Program-made: the position numbers and the translations under genes | Notes under the pieces: model-generated | Seen by the model: only the letters and a program-made list of their open reading frames with translations | What the model was told of the DNA's origin: nothing | Database searches by the model: none | Shown: positions 8,998 through 17,829 of the stretch, in pieces | Layout: every line of letters begins with the position of its first letter | Position numbering within the stretch: the stretch's first letter is position 1 | DNA from: Modicisalibacter luteus DSM 23508 | Lineage (GTDB): Bacteria > Pseudomonadota > Gammaproteobacteria > Pseudomonadales > Halomonadaceae | Direction of reading: 5' to 3' | Assembly: GCF_000378505.1 (NCBI RefSeq) | Contig: NZ_KB899999.1 | Location: 124,001 to 188,000 of the forward strand | Length of the DNA stretch: 64,000 bases

Positions 8998-10207
8998 GGT
9001 GAATGACGTTGACGACGCTCCCTGGCTGACGATGCTGGGCTGGGGCGAGAGTGGCACAGCGGGCCTGACGCCGGCAAGCCGCGACGCACTGAAGGACGCC
9101 GACGTGGTCTTCGGCGCGCGTCGCCACCTGCGTCTGTTGCCGCCATTGGCCGCCGAGGTACGGGAATGGCCGGTGCCCTTCGCGGATGGCCTACCGCTGT
9201 TGCTTGCCGAGCGTGGCCGCCGGGTCGTCATGCTGGTCTCCGGCGATCCCTTCTGGTTCGGGGCCGGCACCACCCTGGTGCGGCACCTTGAGGCCGGCGA
9301 ATGGCAGGCCCTGCCATCGCCCTCCACCTTCAGCCTGGCGGCGTCGCGGTTGGGCTGGTCATTGGAGGGTTGTGTGTGTTTGGGTCTGCATGCCAAACCC
9401 CTGACGCGCATCCGGCCCTATCTACACCGTGGGCGGCGCCTGCTGGTGTTGCTGCGCAATGGCGACCCAGTGAACGAGTTGGCCGGTCTGCTGGTGCACT
9501 ATGGCTTCGGGACAACCCGGCTGCATGTGCTGGAAGCGCTGGGTGGAGACGGCGAGCGGTATCGCAGCGTACAGGCGGAAGCCGCCCTGCCGGACGATAT
9601 CACCCACCCGGTCGCGGTGGGGCTGGAGGTCGCCGGTGACGGACCGTCCCTGCCACTGACGCCCGGATTGCCGGATGAATGGTTCGAGCACGATGGCCAG
9701 ATCACCAAACAGGTGGTACGTGCCATGACCCTGGCCGCCCTGGCACCGGCCCCGGGGGAGCGGCTGTGGGATATCGGCACGGGTTCGGGCTCGATCGCTA
9801 TCGAGTGGTTGCTGGCCCACCCGGACAACCGCGCCCTGGCCTTCGAATCCAATAGCGAACGTGCGCAACGAGCGCGTCGCAACGCGCGCCTGCTGGGTGT
9901 CGACTGGCTCGAGGTGATGGAAGGAAACGCCCCCGGCGTGTTGAGTGACGCGCCACTGCCCGATGCGGTCTTCATCGGCGGTGGACTATCGGAGGCGCTG
10001 CTGGAGGCGCTGTGGCATCGTCTGCCGGCGGGCGTGCGCATCGTGGCCAATGCGGTCACCCTTGAATCCGAGGCCCTGCTGGCCCACTGGCAGCAGGTGG
10101 CTGGCGGAGAGCTGCTGCGTCTCGAACTGGCCGCCGCCGCTCCCATCGGCACGCGGCGGGGCTGGCAAGCCAGCTATCCCATCGTGCAGTGGCGGGTGAC
10201 CCGTTGA
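8996..10207 (+). CDS. cobL: Precorrin-6B C5,15-methyltransferase (decarboxylating) CobL
   Basis: CobL (403 residues) is the two-domain enzyme, equal to CbiE fused to CbiT, that methylates C-5 and C-15 and decarboxylates the C-12 acetate of precorrin-6B. The N-terminal half is a tetrapyrrole methylase ([19 protein letters not shown]). The C-terminal half is a class I SAM methyltransferase ([15 protein letters not shown] near residue 255). The ATG at 8996 has an AGGA five to six bases upstream, lying inside the antisense cobK coding region. An earlier ATG at 8948 is possible but would read through cobK. The stop overlaps cobE. Confidence 0.93.
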   Translation: MVNDVDDAPWLTMLGWGESGTAGLTPASRDALKDADVVFGARRHLRLLPPLAAEVREWPVPFADGLPLLLAERGRRVVMLVSGDPFWFGAGTTLVRHLEAGEWQALPSPSTFSLAASRLGWSLEGCVCLGLHAKPLTRIRPYLHRGRRLLVLLRNGDPVNELAGLLVHYGFGTTRLHVLEALGGDGERYRSVQAEAALPDDITHPVAVGLEVAGDGPSLPLTPGLPDEWFEHDGQITKQVVRAMTLAALAPAPGERLWDIGTGSGSIAIEWLLAHPDNRALAFESNSERAQRARRNARLLGVDWLEVMEGNAPGVLSDAPLPDAVFIGGGLSEALLEALWHRLPAGVRIVANAVTLESEALLAHWQQVAGGELLRLELAAAAPIGTRRGWQASYPIVQWRVTR

Positions 10208-10575
10208 TAGTGGCGGGATTCGGCTTTCGCCAAGCAGCGCAGCTGGCCTCGCTGAACGAGGCGCTGGAGCGGCTCGAGACTTATTACGGAGCCGTCGACC
10301 GGCTGGCTGCGACACAGACAATGTTGCCGCTGGTTCAGGCCTTGGGGCGAACGCGGGGCATCGCCGTGATCACCGTGGACGACGACGCCCTGCCCACCGC
10401 CACCACGATCACCTGCTCCAGGCACAGCTTGCGAGCCCGGGGCACGGGGAGCGTCGCCGAGGCCGTTGCCCTGCTGTCGGCGGGCCCCGGGGCGGCATTG
10501 CTGGGCCCCCGGCTGATTTCGGCGGATCGACGAGCCACCGTGGCGGCGGCGAGAGGAAGGCTGAGAGGAGACTGA
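10204..10575 (+). CDS. cobE: CobE / CbiG C-terminal-domain protein
   Basis: This small protein of about 123 residues matches the CobE family, the free-standing equivalent of the CbiG C-terminal domain, which is needed for aerobic B12 synthesis and may bind a corrin intermediate. Visible are the AGFGFRQ N terminus, the ALGRTRG and conserved acidic region, and [22 protein letters not shown], where the family glycine-serine-alanine motif lies. The preferred start is a TTG at 10204 that overlaps the cobL TGA; a GTG at 10189 would also be in frame. cobM follows after two bases. Confidence 0.88.
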   Translation: MIVAGFGFRQAAQLASLNEALERLETYYGAVDRLAATQTMLPLVQALGRTRGIAVITVDDDALPTATTITCSRHSLRARGTGSVAEAVALLSAGPGAALLGPRLISADRRATVAAARGRLRGD

Positions 10576-10577
10576 GC

Positions 10578-11384
10578 ATGACGATACATTTCATCGGCGC
10601 CGGCCCCGGCGCACCGGACCTTTTGACATTGCGGGGACGGGATCTCATCGCCTCCTGCCCAGTGTGCCTCTACGCGGGGTCGCTGGTGCCCGAACAGATA
10701 CTTGAGCATTGCCCGGAGGGCGCCCGAATTCTCAACACAGCGCCCCTGTCCTTGGATGAGATCATCGATGAGATGCGTCGCGCCCATACGTCAGGCCTGG
10801 ACGTGGCCCGGTTGCATTCAGGAGATCTATCGGTCTGGTCCGCCATGGGGGAACAGTTGCGCCGGCTACGTGAACTGGCCATTCCCTATACCATTACCCC
10901 GGGTGTGCCATCCTTCGCCGCGGCCGCCGCCACCCTGGGACAGGAACTGACATTGCCGGGGGTGGCGCAATCCGTCGTGCTGACCCGCACACCGGGGCGT
11001 GCCAGCGCCATGCCGTCCGGTGAAACCCTGGCCAACTTCGCCAGAAGTGGCGCCACCCTCGCGATTCACCTTTCCATTCATAACCTGGCCCAGGTGGTGG
11101 AAACGCTGGCACCGTTCTACGGCGCCGATTGCCCGGCAGCCATCGTCTGGCGGGCCAGCTGGCCCGATGAACGGATAATCCGCGGGCGCTTGGCGACCCT
11201 GGCCTCCCAAGTCGACGACAGCATGCAGCGAACGGCATTGATCCTGGTGGGGCCGGTGCTGGAAAGCGAGAGCTTTCAGGAAAGCTGCCTATATTCAGTG
11301 GGCTATGATCGTCGATTTCGGCCTCAGTCGGCGGACTCACCCTTCGCCGGCACCGCTCCCGACCACGGGAATGACGACGCATGA
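10578..11384 (+). CDS. cobM: Precorrin-4 C11-methyltransferase
   Basis: CobM/CbiF (268 residues) methylates precorrin-4 at C-11 to give precorrin-5. The [16 protein letters not shown] start, [23 protein letters not shown] and the [12 protein letters not shown] segment are diagnostic of this branch of the tetrapyrrole methylases. It is about 15 residues longer at the C terminus than many homologues. It starts two bases after cobE and overlaps cobF in an ATGA. Confidence 0.95.
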   Translation: MTIHFIGAGPGAPDLLTLRGRDLIASCPVCLYAGSLVPEQILEHCPEGARILNTAPLSLDEIIDEMRRAHTSGLDVARLHSGDLSVWSAMGEQLRRLRELAIPYTITPGVPSFAAAAATLGQELTLPGVAQSVVLTRTPGRASAMPSGETLANFARSGATLAIHLSIHNLAQVVETLAPFYGADCPAAIVWRASWPDERIIRGRLATLASQVDDSMQRTALILVGPVLESESFQESCLYSVGYDRRFRPQSADSPFAGTAPDHGNDDA

Positions 11385-12199
11385 TCCGGCTCTCGTTGAT
11401 CGGCATCGGCACGGGCAACCCCGAGCATGTCACCCTGGCCGCCGTGCGGGCGCTCAATGAGGCGGACCTCATCCTGTTGCCACGCAAGGGGGAGGCTAAA
11501 TCAGACCTGATCGACCTGCGCCGGCTGCTGTGCCGGAACCTCCTGGACGATCCGGAGCAGACCCGAGTCGTGGAATTCGACCTGCCACGCCGCGATGCCC
11601 ATGGCGATTACCTGAATGCGGTGGACGCCTGGCATGAGGCGATTGCCAGCGTCTGGGCGGAACTCATGGAGACCCACCTGCCCCAGGGAGGGCGGGTTGG
11701 CATGCTGATCTGGGGCGACCCGTCGCTGTATGACAGTAGCCTGCGCATCGCCAGCCGTCTCGAGTCTTGCATGAAAGGCTGCACGAAAGGCGCCGCCGAG
11801 CGGACGGTCGAGGTCGACGTTGTGCCGGGCATCACTAGTCTGCAGGTGCTCACCGCCGAGCACCGGATCCCTCTCAATGCGCTCGCCGAGCCGGTCCAGA
11901 TCACCACGGGCCGGCGCCTGCGCGAGCATGGCTGGCCCGGCGAAGCGGCCACCGTCGCCGTCATGCTCGACAGTGGCGGCGCCTTCGAGGCATTGCCGTC
12001 GGAAGGCATCTACATCTGGTGGGGCGCCTATCTGGGCATGGACAAGCAAAGCCTGCTCGACGGCTGGCTGGCCGACGTGGCGCCATCGATCATCGAGCGT
12101 CGTGCCGCTCTGCGCGAGCGGCATGGCTGGATCATGGACATCTACCTGCTGGCTCGGACACCGACGGGGATCGCCGCCCCGAGCAATGAATACCAATGA
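11381..12199 (+). CDS. cobF: Precorrin-6A synthase (deacetylating)
   Basis: CobF (272 residues) adds a methyl at C-1 of precorrin-5 and removes the acetyl group to yield precorrin-6A, a step unique to the aerobic pathway. Motifs are [13 protein letters not shown] at the N terminus, [17 protein letters not shown], and [15 protein letters not shown]. The C-terminal WWGAYLGM and MDIYLLAR segments are typical of CobF. It follows cobM with an ATGA overlap; bluB starts 20 bases after the stop. Confidence 0.94.
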   Translation: MIRLSLIGIGTGNPEHVTLAAVRALNEADLILLPRKGEAKSDLIDLRRLLCRNLLDDPEQTRVVEFDLPRRDAHGDYLNAVDAWHEAIASVWAELMETHLPQGGRVGMLIWGDPSLYDSSLRIASRLESCMKGCTKGAAERTVEVDVVPGITSLQVLTAEHRIPLNALAEPVQITTGRRLREHGWPGEAATVAVMLDSGGAFEALPSEGIYIWWGAYLGMDKQSLLDGWLADVAPSIIERRAALRERHGWIMDIYLLARTPTGIAAPSNEYQ

Positions 12200-12219
12200 T
12201 GTTTTCAGGAGAAAGCCCC

Positions 12220-12945
12220 ATGGCAGAACCGAGCGGGCGACCCGACCACGCCTTTCCCGAGGCACAGCGGACCGGCGTCTACCGGGCCATCCACGAGCGG
12301 CGCGACGTGCGCGCCCAGTTCCTGCCGGACCCTATCCCGCCCGAGGTTCTGGCACGTCTGCTGGAGGCCGCCCACCATGCCCCGTCGGTGGGCTTCATGC
12401 AGCCCTGGGACTTCCTGCTGATCGACAGTCGCGAGGTGCGCGAGCGAGTGCACCGGATCTTTCAGCGCGAGAACGCCAGGGCCGCCGAGTGCCATACCGA
12501 AGCGCGCGGCATGCTCTATCGCCGCCTCAAGCTCGAAGGCATCCTGGAGAGCCCGCTCAACCTGTGCATTACCTGCGACCGGAGCCGAGGCGGTGAGCAT
12601 GTACTGGGTCGGCACAGCATCGTCGAGACGGACCTGTTCAGCACTTGCCTGGCGGTCCAGAACCTGTGGCTGGCGGCCCGTGCCGAGGGCATCGGTGTCG
12701 GCTGGGTCAGTATCATCGACCCGGCCGAACTGGCCGATGTGCTGGGGCTGCCGACGTCGGTGTATCCCCTGGCCTACCTGTGCCTGGGATATGTCAGTGA
12801 CTTTCTCGACCAGCCGGAACTCGCTCGCGCCGGCTGGCGGCAGCGCCTGCCGTTGGCCGAGCGGGTGCATGGCAATGGGTGGAAGCAGCCCCTGGACTCA
12901 CCGACCCTGAGCACGGCACTCGAGACCTTGGAGCCACGCCGATGA
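12220..12945 (+). CDS. bluB: 5,6-dimethylbenzimidazole synthase BluB
   Basis: BluB (241 residues) is the nitroreductase-fold flavin destructase that breaks down FMNH2 with O2 to make 5,6-dimethylbenzimidazole, the lower ligand of B12. It shows the RRDVRAQF substrate loop, [24 protein letters not shown], and [12 protein letters not shown] with the [14 protein letters not shown]-terminal segment of the family. The start at 12220 is preceded by AGGAG with an 8-base spacing; a further in-frame ATG at 12196 overlaps the cobF stop but lacks such a site. cobQ starts in an ATGA overlap. Its product would be activated by CobT from the facing operon. Confidence 0.93.
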   Translation: MAEPSGRPDHAFPEAQRTGVYRAIHERRDVRAQFLPDPIPPEVLARLLEAAHHAPSVGFMQPWDFLLIDSREVRERVHRIFQRENARAAECHTEARGMLYRRLKLEGILESPLNLCITCDRSRGGEHVLGRHSIVETDLFSTCLAVQNLWLAARAEGIGVGWVSIIDPAELADVLGLPTSVYPLAYLCLGYVSDFLDQPELARAGWRQRLPLAERVHGNGWKQPLDSPTLSTALETLEPRR

Positions 12946-14408
12946 CCACGCTGATGGTCCAGGGGACGACTTCGGATGCCGGCAAGAGTACCGTGGTCGC
13001 CGGGTTGTGCCGTTGGCTGGCCCGTCAGGGCGTCTCGGTGGCCCCCTTCAAGCCTCAGAACATGGCGCTCAATAGCGCCGTTACCGAGGACGGCGGCGAG
13101 ATCGGTCGCTCCACCGCGCTGCAGGCGTTGGCCTGCGGGCTCGTGCCCCACAGCGACATGAATCCGGTGCTGCTCAAGCCACAGAGCGACCGAGGCTCCC
13201 AGGTCATCCTGCGTGGCCACGTGCATGGCAACATGGATGCGCTGGACTATCACGCCTTCAAGGCCGAGGCCAGAAAGAGCGTGCTGGCTGCCTGGCAGGC
13301 CCTGAGTCAGCGCCACGATGTGATTATTGCCGAGGGCGCCGGCAGCCCGGCGGAGATTAACCTGCGCGCCAACGATATCGCCAACATGGGCTTTGCCGAG
13401 GCCATCGACTGCCCGGTGCTGCTGGTCGGTGATATCGATCGCGGCGGCGTCTTTGCCCAGTTGGTCGGCACGCTGGAGCTGCTCAGCGAGTCCGAACGGC
13501 AACGTATCCGTGGTTTCGTCATCAATCGCTTTCGTGGTGATCCCGCGTTGCTGACATCCGGCCTCGACTGGCTGACCCAGCGCACCGGCAAGCCGGTCGT
13601 GGGCGTACTGCCCTACCTGCCCAGCCTGGTGCTGGATGCCGAGGATAGCCTGGGCCTGACCGGTAGCCATGACCACGGCGCGCTGAAGGTGATCGTTCCC
13701 GCCCTGCCACGCATCAGCAACCATAACGACTTCGACCCGTTGCGCCTGCATCCCGGTGTCGATCTGCAATTCATCGGCCCCGACCAGGCCATCCCCGCGG
13801 CGGACGTGATCATCCTGCCCGGCAGCAAGAGTACCCGTCACGACCTGGCCTGGCTGAACCGGCAGGGCTGGCCCGCCGCGATCCATCGTCATCTGCGCTA
13901 CGGCGGCAGGCTGCTGGGCATTTGTGGCGGCTTTCAGATGCTCGGCGACGCCGTGCACGACCCCGACGGCCTGGAAGGCGAGTCCGGCAGCACGCCGGGC
14001 CTTGGGCTGCTGACCATGGAGACGCGTATGGTCGCCGGCAAGCAGTTGCGCAACGTCAGTGGCCACCTGATCGATCAGGGCGGCGGGTCGATGCCCCTCG
14101 ACGGCTACGAGATTCATAACGGCGTGACCAGCGGTCCGGCCCTGGCCCGACCGCTCGTCGACCTGCAGGGGTGCCCCGACGGGGCAATCAGCGATGATGG
14201 CCAGGTAATGGGCACTTATATCCACGGACTGTTTGATCGCGCCGAGGCCTGCGAGGGACTGCTTACCCTGTTGGGCCATACCGATCATTATCCCGCCGTG
14301 GATTATCACCGGCACCGCCTGGCCCAGCTTGACCGGCTGGCGGACACCATCGAGAGCCACCTGGACAGGGCCTGGTTGAATGGCTTGTTGCAGCCCACCC
14401 CCAACTAG
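12942..14408 (+). CDS. cobQ: Cobyric acid synthase
   Basis: CobQ/CbiP (488 residues) amidates carboxylates b, d, e and g of adenosylcobyrinic acid a,c-diamide using glutamine and ATP. The N-terminal dethiobiotin-synthetase-like ATP domain starts with [12 protein letters not shown] (residues 5-16). The C-terminal class I glutamine amidotransferase has its nucleophile in LLGICGGFQ (C328) and the HGLFD catalytic histidine region near residue 427. The start at 12942 forms an ATGA with the bluB stop and suits the family N terminus better than an upstream ATG in the same frame. cobO follows after 12 bases. Confidence 0.95.
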   Translation: MTTLMVQGTTSDAGKSTVVAGLCRWLARQGVSVAPFKPQNMALNSAVTEDGGEIGRSTALQALACGLVPHSDMNPVLLKPQSDRGSQVILRGHVHGNMDALDYHAFKAEARKSVLAAWQALSQRHDVIIAEGAGSPAEINLRANDIANMGFAEAIDCPVLLVGDIDRGGVFAQLVGTLELLSESERQRIRGFVINRFRGDPALLTSGLDWLTQRTGKPVVGVLPYLPSLVLDAEDSLGLTGSHDHGALKVIVPALPRISNHNDFDPLRLHPGVDLQFIGPDQAIPAADVIILPGSKSTRHDLAWLNRQGWPAAIHRHLRYGGRLLGICGGFQMLGDAVHDPDGLEGESGSTPGLGLLTMETRMVAGKQLRNVSGHLIDQGGGSMPLDGYEIHNGVTSGPALARPLVDLQGCPDGAISDDGQVMGTYIHGLFDRAEACEGLLTLLGHTDHYPAVDYHRHRLAQLDRLADTIESHLDRAWLNGLLQPTPN

Positions 14409-14420
14409 CGGAGACGAACG

Positions 14421-15026
14421 ATGAGCGACACACACGACAACGACGCCTACCGCCAGCAGATGGCACGCAAGAAGCGCCTGATCGATGCGCGGGTTCAAAA
14501 GGCCGACCGCGACCAGGGCGTGCTGTTGGTCAATACCGGCAACGGCAAGGGCAAGAGCTCGGCTGGCTTTGGCGTGATCGCCCGCGCCCTGGGCCATGAT
14601 ATGCAGGTCGGCGTGGTGCAGTTCATCAAGGGGGCCTTCAGTACCGGCGAGGAAACCTTTTTCCGGCGCATCCCTGGCGTGGAATACCACGTCATGGGCG
14701 AAGGCTTTACCTGGGAGACCCAGGACCGCGAGCGCGATCTGGCCGCCGCCCGCCAGGCCTGGCAGGTCGCCGCGCGCATGCTGGGTGATGAACGCTATCA
14801 GGTGGTCTTGCTCGACGAACTCAATATCGTATTGAACAAGGAGTTACTGCCCCTCGATGAAGTGCTTGGCGTTCTGAATCGACGCCCGGCCATGCAACAC
14901 GTCGTCATCACCGGCCGGCATGCGCCACAAGCGCTGATCGACCTGGCCGATACGGTGACGTGGATGAAGATGGAGAAACACGCATTCAAGGCGGGCATCC
15001 GTGCACAGAAAGGCATGGAGCTTTAA
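14421..15026 (+). CDS. cobO: Cob(I)yrinic acid a,c-diamide adenosyltransferase
   Basis: This 201-residue protein is the CobO/BtuR/CobA_Ecoli-type ATP:corrinoid adenosyltransferase, which attaches the 5'-deoxyadenosyl group to reduced cobalt. The N-terminal P-loop GNGKGKSSAGFG (near residues 36-47) is of the unusual type that binds ATP in the reverse orientation; VVLLDELN is the Walker-B-like strand and VITGRHAP lies in the C-terminal half. A GGAGA site precedes the ATG. It is the last gene of the plus-strand cobalamin operon; a hairpin follows at 15046-15085. Confidence 0.96.
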   Translation: MSDTHDNDAYRQQMARKKRLIDARVQKADRDQGVLLVNTGNGKGKSSAGFGVIARALGHDMQVGVVQFIKGAFSTGEETFFRRIPGVEYHVMGEGFTWETQDRERDLAAARQAWQVAARMLGDERYQVVLLDELNIVLNKELLPLDEVLGVLNRRPAMQHVVITGRHAPQALIDLADTVTWMKMEKHAFKAGIRAQKGMEL

Positions 15027-15045
15027 AGGGAACTACGGTGTCGGT

Positions 15046-15085
15046 CGGCGCCTGCATGTGGCGGGTCGGTCAAGTGCAGGCGCCG
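15046..15085. terminator. Hairpin between convergent cobO and the SinR-like gene
   Basis: An 11-base stem (arms 15046-15056 and 15075-15085, CGGCGCCTGCA and its complement) with an 18-base loop lies in the 66-base gap between two converging genes. No strong T-run follows on either strand, so its role as a terminator is inferred from position. Confidence 0.5.
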
Positions 15086-15092
15086 CTTGCCA

Positions 15093-15386
15093 TTAAACGG
15101 CGGCTGGCTGTGACGCCAAGGCCTGATGCCTGTCGGTGGCATTGAGCCACTCGCCACACTGTGTGCCGGCACCGGCCCAGTCCTGGCTGACCCGACTGAC
15201 GAAGAGCGCATCGCCGCCGCTGATCAGCGACATCATGCGATCGCGTAGCGTCCCGGCATCGTCATCGGCCTGGATCAGCCACAGGGAATCCATGACATGG
15301 ATATGCGGGAAGGATTCGAGGCACTCATAGAATGCGCGATACTCCTGAGGCTGGAACAGATCATAAGCGATTGAATAAATAGCCAT
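15093..15386 (-). CDS. Small Cas2/SinR-like protein
   Basis: This 97-residue protein begins MAIYSIAYDLFQPQEY and continues with MDSLWLIQADDD, a beta-strand, aspartate, DSTWLV-like pattern shared by the Cas2 superfamily and the small proteins annotated as SinR family. The fold would be a ferredoxin-like dimer. No CRISPR array, cas1 or cognate toxin partner is near, and the function is unknown. AAGGAA lies 8 bases before the ATG, and a strong sigma70-like promoter is present at 15409-15436, so it is probably expressed independently of the cobalamin operons flanking it. The assignment rests on pattern resemblance only. Confidence 0.6.
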   Translation of the reverse strand: MAIYSIAYDLFQPQEYRAFYECLESFPHIHVMDSLWLIQADDDAGTLRDRMMSLISGGDALFVSRVSQDWAGAGTQCGEWLNATDRHQALASQPAAV

Positions 15387-15408
15387 TGCGTCATTCCTTG
15401 CGTACGTG

Positions 15409-15436
15409 GTTATAAGTTTTCTTATAGAAATGTAAA
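15409..15436 (-). promoter_or_regulatory. Sigma70 promoter of the SinR-like gene
   Basis: On the minus strand a -35 TTTACA (15436-15431) and a -10 TATAAC (15414-15409) are separated by 16 bases; each differs from consensus at one position. It lies about 23 bases upstream of the start codon at 15386. The spacer contains an imperfect ATAAG/CTTAT inverted repeat. Confidence 0.6.
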
Positions 15437-15525
15437 GTCTAGTTAGCGATTCGTATCATTAAAGATGAATTTCTCCATGCTAAATGACCGAGAGAAAAAC
15501 ATTCCTGTCTCTGGTCAACGACACA

Positions 15526-15960
15526 TCAACGCAAACTCCTTGCCAGCCCGTTCCACACGTACCAGACACGTTCGACAACCGAGGCAGCATCCTGGGCCAG
15601 CCAGCCGGCCAAATCCCGCAGGCGTCGCTCGCGGGCGTCGAGGGGAACAATGCCTCGCCCCATTTCCAGCATGATCAGCACGACCTGCAAGCCATGATCA
15701 CGCTCGGCACGGGCCAGCGAGCCCAGCGCCTCCGCGAAGTGTCGACGTATACGGTCGTCATCGTCGCTCTCGGCCAGGGCCGCTGCCAGCCAGCGCTCCC
15801 AGCCTTCCACGATCAGCGTGGCTCCCGGCAACATGCTTGCTCGCCAGTCTTCCAACGCCATCTCATCGTAAGCGGAATGCCAGACGAGATTATCGAAACG
15901 GTGCCTTACTTCGGCGCGTTTGCCGGCATAGGCACCGCCGATGAACAGCTGCATTGCCAC
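15526..15960 (-). CDS. CobU-like protein with degenerate Walker A
   Basis: This 144-residue protein ends the minus-strand cobalamin operon. It resembles adenosylcobinamide kinases: the start LFIGGAYAGKR aligns with the CobU P-loop, and the C-terminal stretch EMGRGIVPLDARERRLRD..G matches the CobU GIVP...R.YRD..G motif. Compared with the full CobU/P at 17242-17829 it is shorter, lacks the guanylylated-histidine region, and has Arg15 where the Walker A serine or threonine should be. Similar proteins occur in cobalamin loci of some Firmicutes (from memory). It may be a regulator, scaffold or specialised kinase. It overlaps the 3' part of the phosphatase gene by 55 bases. Confidence 0.7.
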   Translation of the reverse strand: MAMQLFIGGAYAGKRAEVRHRFDNLVWHSAYDEMALEDWRASMLPGATLIVEGWERWLAAALAESDDDDRIRRHFAEALGSLARAERDHGLQVVLIMLEMGRGIVPLDARERRLRDLAGWLAQDAASVVERVWYVWNGLARSLR

Positions 15961-16544
15961 CCTCCCCGATAGACAAAAGCCAATGTGTGGGCCTGCCCCG
16001 GTTCGATATTGCCTTCCCAGAAGCCCAGCGCTTCGTGACGCTGACGCAGCGAGCGAATCACCCCTCCGTGGGTGACGACCAGCGCTCGGCCGTGCCCGTG
16101 CACCTCGGCACGCGCCAGCAGGTCGTCCATGCAGGCTGCCACGCGGGCATGAAAGGCCGGTGCCGGCTCGCCACCCGGCGGGGCCTGCTCGCCCTGGCTG
16201 TCGATCCAGGCACGGTAGCCGGCGTCATGCTTGAGGTCGTCGTAGCGCAAGCCCTCGTAGGCGCCAAAGTCGAGTTCACGCAGCCGGGCGTCGAAACGTG
16301 TCTCGACGCCTCGATCATCAGGCAAGCCGAGTCCGGCCAGGGTTTGCCGGCAGCGGCGCAGATCGCTGCAATAGACAGCATCGAACGTCATCCCCGCCAG
16401 GGCGTTGCGCAGCATGACAAGGCCGCTTCCGGACTCATCGGGCAGCAGACCGATGTCGTGATGCCCCAGATAGCGCCGCTCACGGTTCCAGGCCGTCAGC
16501 CCATGGCGGACGAGTACCACAGCCAGACGCACAGCAGCAGCCAT
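15906..16544 (-). CDS. cobC: Histidine phosphatase, alpha-ribazole-5'-phosphate phosphatase type
   Basis: This 212-residue member of the phosphoglycerate-mutase-like superfamily has the phosphohistidine motif LVRHGLTAWN near residue 13, RYLGHHDIGL, YCSDLRRCRQT, LRELDFGAYEG and VVTHGGVIR with the second catalytic histidine. In this operon it most likely removes the 5'-phosphate of alpha-ribazole-5'-phosphate or adenosylcobalamin-5'-phosphate. The start at 16544 has a strong GGGAGGAG site; the frame is open further upstream but only within cobS. The start overlaps cobS by 49 bases and the end overlaps the CobU-like gene. Confidence 0.85.
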   Translation of the reverse strand: MAAAVRLAVVLVRHGLTAWNRERRYLGHHDIGLLPDESGSGLVMLRNALAGMTFDAVYCSDLRRCRQTLAGLGLPDDRGVETRFDARLRELDFGAYEGLRYDDLKHDAGYRAWIDSQGEQAPPGGEPAPAFHARVAACMDDLLARAEVHGHGRALVVTHGGVIRSLRQRHEALGFWEGNIEPGQAHTLAFVYRGGWQCSCSSAVPMPANAPK

Positions 16545-17254
16545 AGCTCTCCTCCCTCGATGGCGGCACCCACGATATCGCCGTTGATGCCGTTGAAGGC
16601 ACGTCGTGCCCAAAGACCATACCCGAACAAGAAAGGTATCAGCGCCACAAGCAGCCACGGCCAGCCCGGCCATAACAGGAAACCGAGCAACAGCGGCACT
16701 AGCGCCAATAGCAGGTCGCCCCGCTCAAGATGCTGCTTCCAGGCCCAGGCCAACCCCTCCGGCCTCGCTGCCGGCAACAGTATCAGCAGCGCCACTGCGC
16801 CCAGTCGAGCCAAGGCCATAACCAGCGGCAACCACGCCAGGCTGGCCCCAGCGTCCAGGACCGCCAGCAGCAGCGCGCCTTTCCATAGCAGCAGAAAAAC
16901 CAACGCCAGGATGCCGAAGCTACCGACGTGTGGATCTTTCATGATCGCCCAACGCTTCTCCAGCGGAGCATTGCTACCCACGGCATCGGCCACGTCCATC
17001 CAGCCGTCCAGATGCAGCCCGCCGCTCAGCGCCACCCATACGCTGAGTAACAGCAGGGCCAACAGCGGCGTGGGCAGTACCGCCTGCAACAAGAGCCCGA
17101 CCAAGGCGACAATGCCGCCCAACAGCAAGCCCACCAGTGGGTAGCAACGCACTGCCCAGCGGCTGGTCTCGATATTCCACGGGCATTCAACCGGGACCGG
17201 CAGGCGCGACAGGAACTGCAGCGCCAGCAAGAAGCCGTGCATCACGGCACGCAT
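16496..17254 (-). CDS. cobS: Adenosylcobinamide-GDP ribazoletransferase (cobalamin synthase)
   Basis: CobS (CobV in the P. denitrificans naming; 252 residues) is the polytopic inner-membrane enzyme that joins adenosylcobinamide-GDP with alpha-ribazole or its phosphate. Conserved motifs are LQFLSRLPVP at the N terminus, GGLHLDGWMDVADA with the acidic metal-binding residues, MKDPHVGSFG, and NGDIVGA near the C terminus, with about six to seven hydrophobic segments. It overlaps the end of cobU by 13 bases and the start of the phosphatase gene by 49. Confidence 0.95.
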   Translation of the reverse strand: MRAVMHGFLLALQFLSRLPVPVECPWNIETSRWAVRCYPLVGLLLGGIVALVGLLLQAVLPTPLLALLLLSVWVALSGGLHLDGWMDVADAVGSNAPLEKRWAIMKDPHVGSFGILALVFLLLWKGALLLAVLDAGASLAWLPLVMALARLGAVALLILLPAARPEGLAWAWKQHLERGDLLLALVPLLLGFLLWPGWPWLLVALIPFLFGYGLWARRAFNGINGDIVGAAIEGGELWLLLCVWLWYSSAMG

Positions 17255-17829
17255 GGCGGCACTCCTTTCAACTTACCCTTTTCCAGCACACTTCCTTTCC
17301 AAGCCACAGGGCAGCCGGCAATCACTTGTACGGCTACCTCGGCCTCGGTAACCACCTGGTGGTGCAGGTGCTGCAGAAAGGCTACATAGCGCTGCACCTC
17401 GGCAGCGCGAATCGGCAGCCCCTCGTTGACGTCGTTGGAAACCACCACCAGGCGCAATGCTCGGCTGCGGACCTCGTGCATGACGGTGCGCAACATCGCT
17501 ACGGCAGCGCCTTCATTCAGCGAACTGGCATACAGCACTTGGCTGGCCCACAGCGTCAGGCAATCGAGCAGCACGGTGCCCTGATCAGCCACCTTTTCGA
17601 TGGCTACGTCGAGTGACACGGGTTCTTCCAGGGTCGTCCAATCCTCGCCGCGCTCATGACGATGACGAGCAATGCGCCGGGCCATTTCCGTATCGGCGAG
17701 GTGGCTCGCGGCCTCGGCCGTGGCCAAGTAGTAGAGCTCGCCACCCGCCTCGGCCTGCCAGGTCCGGGCCAGGGATTCGGCATAGCGGCTCTTGCCCGAG
17801 CGTGCACCGCCGCTGACGAAGGCGATCAT
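17242..17829 (-). CDS. cobU: Bifunctional adenosylcobinamide kinase / guanylyltransferase
   Basis: CobU (CobP in the aerobic naming; 195 residues) phosphorylates adenosylcobinamide and transfers GMP to give adenosylcobinamide-GDP. It has an intact Walker A (SGGARSGKSRYAE, residues 6-18), the guanylylation region RHRHERGEDWTTLEEP (histidine near residue 55-57), LLDCLTLW as Walker-B-like strand, and VVSNDVNEG. The ATG at 17829 has an AGGAGG site and overlaps the stop of the preceding gene in ATGA, so the 16 upstream in-frame codons were excluded. Unlike typical CobU it lacks an obvious GIVP...YRD motif at the C terminus, which is present instead in the CobU-like protein at 15526-15960. Confidence 0.9.
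   Translation of the reverse strand: MIAFVSGGARSGKSRYAESLARTWQAEAGGELYYLATAEAASHLADTEMARRIARHRHERGEDWTTLEEPVSLDVAIEKVADQGTVLLDCLTLWASQVLYASSLNEGAAVAMLRTVMHEVRSRALRLVVVSNDVNEGLPIRAAEVQRYVAFLQHLHHQVVTEAEVAVQVIAGCPVAWKGSVLEKGKLKGVPPCVP

Noticed and set aside
12774-14690. A 638-codon open frame antisense to bluB, cobQ and cobO
   Set aside because: It spans three well-identified genes on the other strand, and its product shows no recognisable motifs.
15093-15525. CRISPR array near the Cas2-like gene
   Set aside because: No repeated spacer-repeat pattern was found in the flanking DNA or elsewhere in the window.
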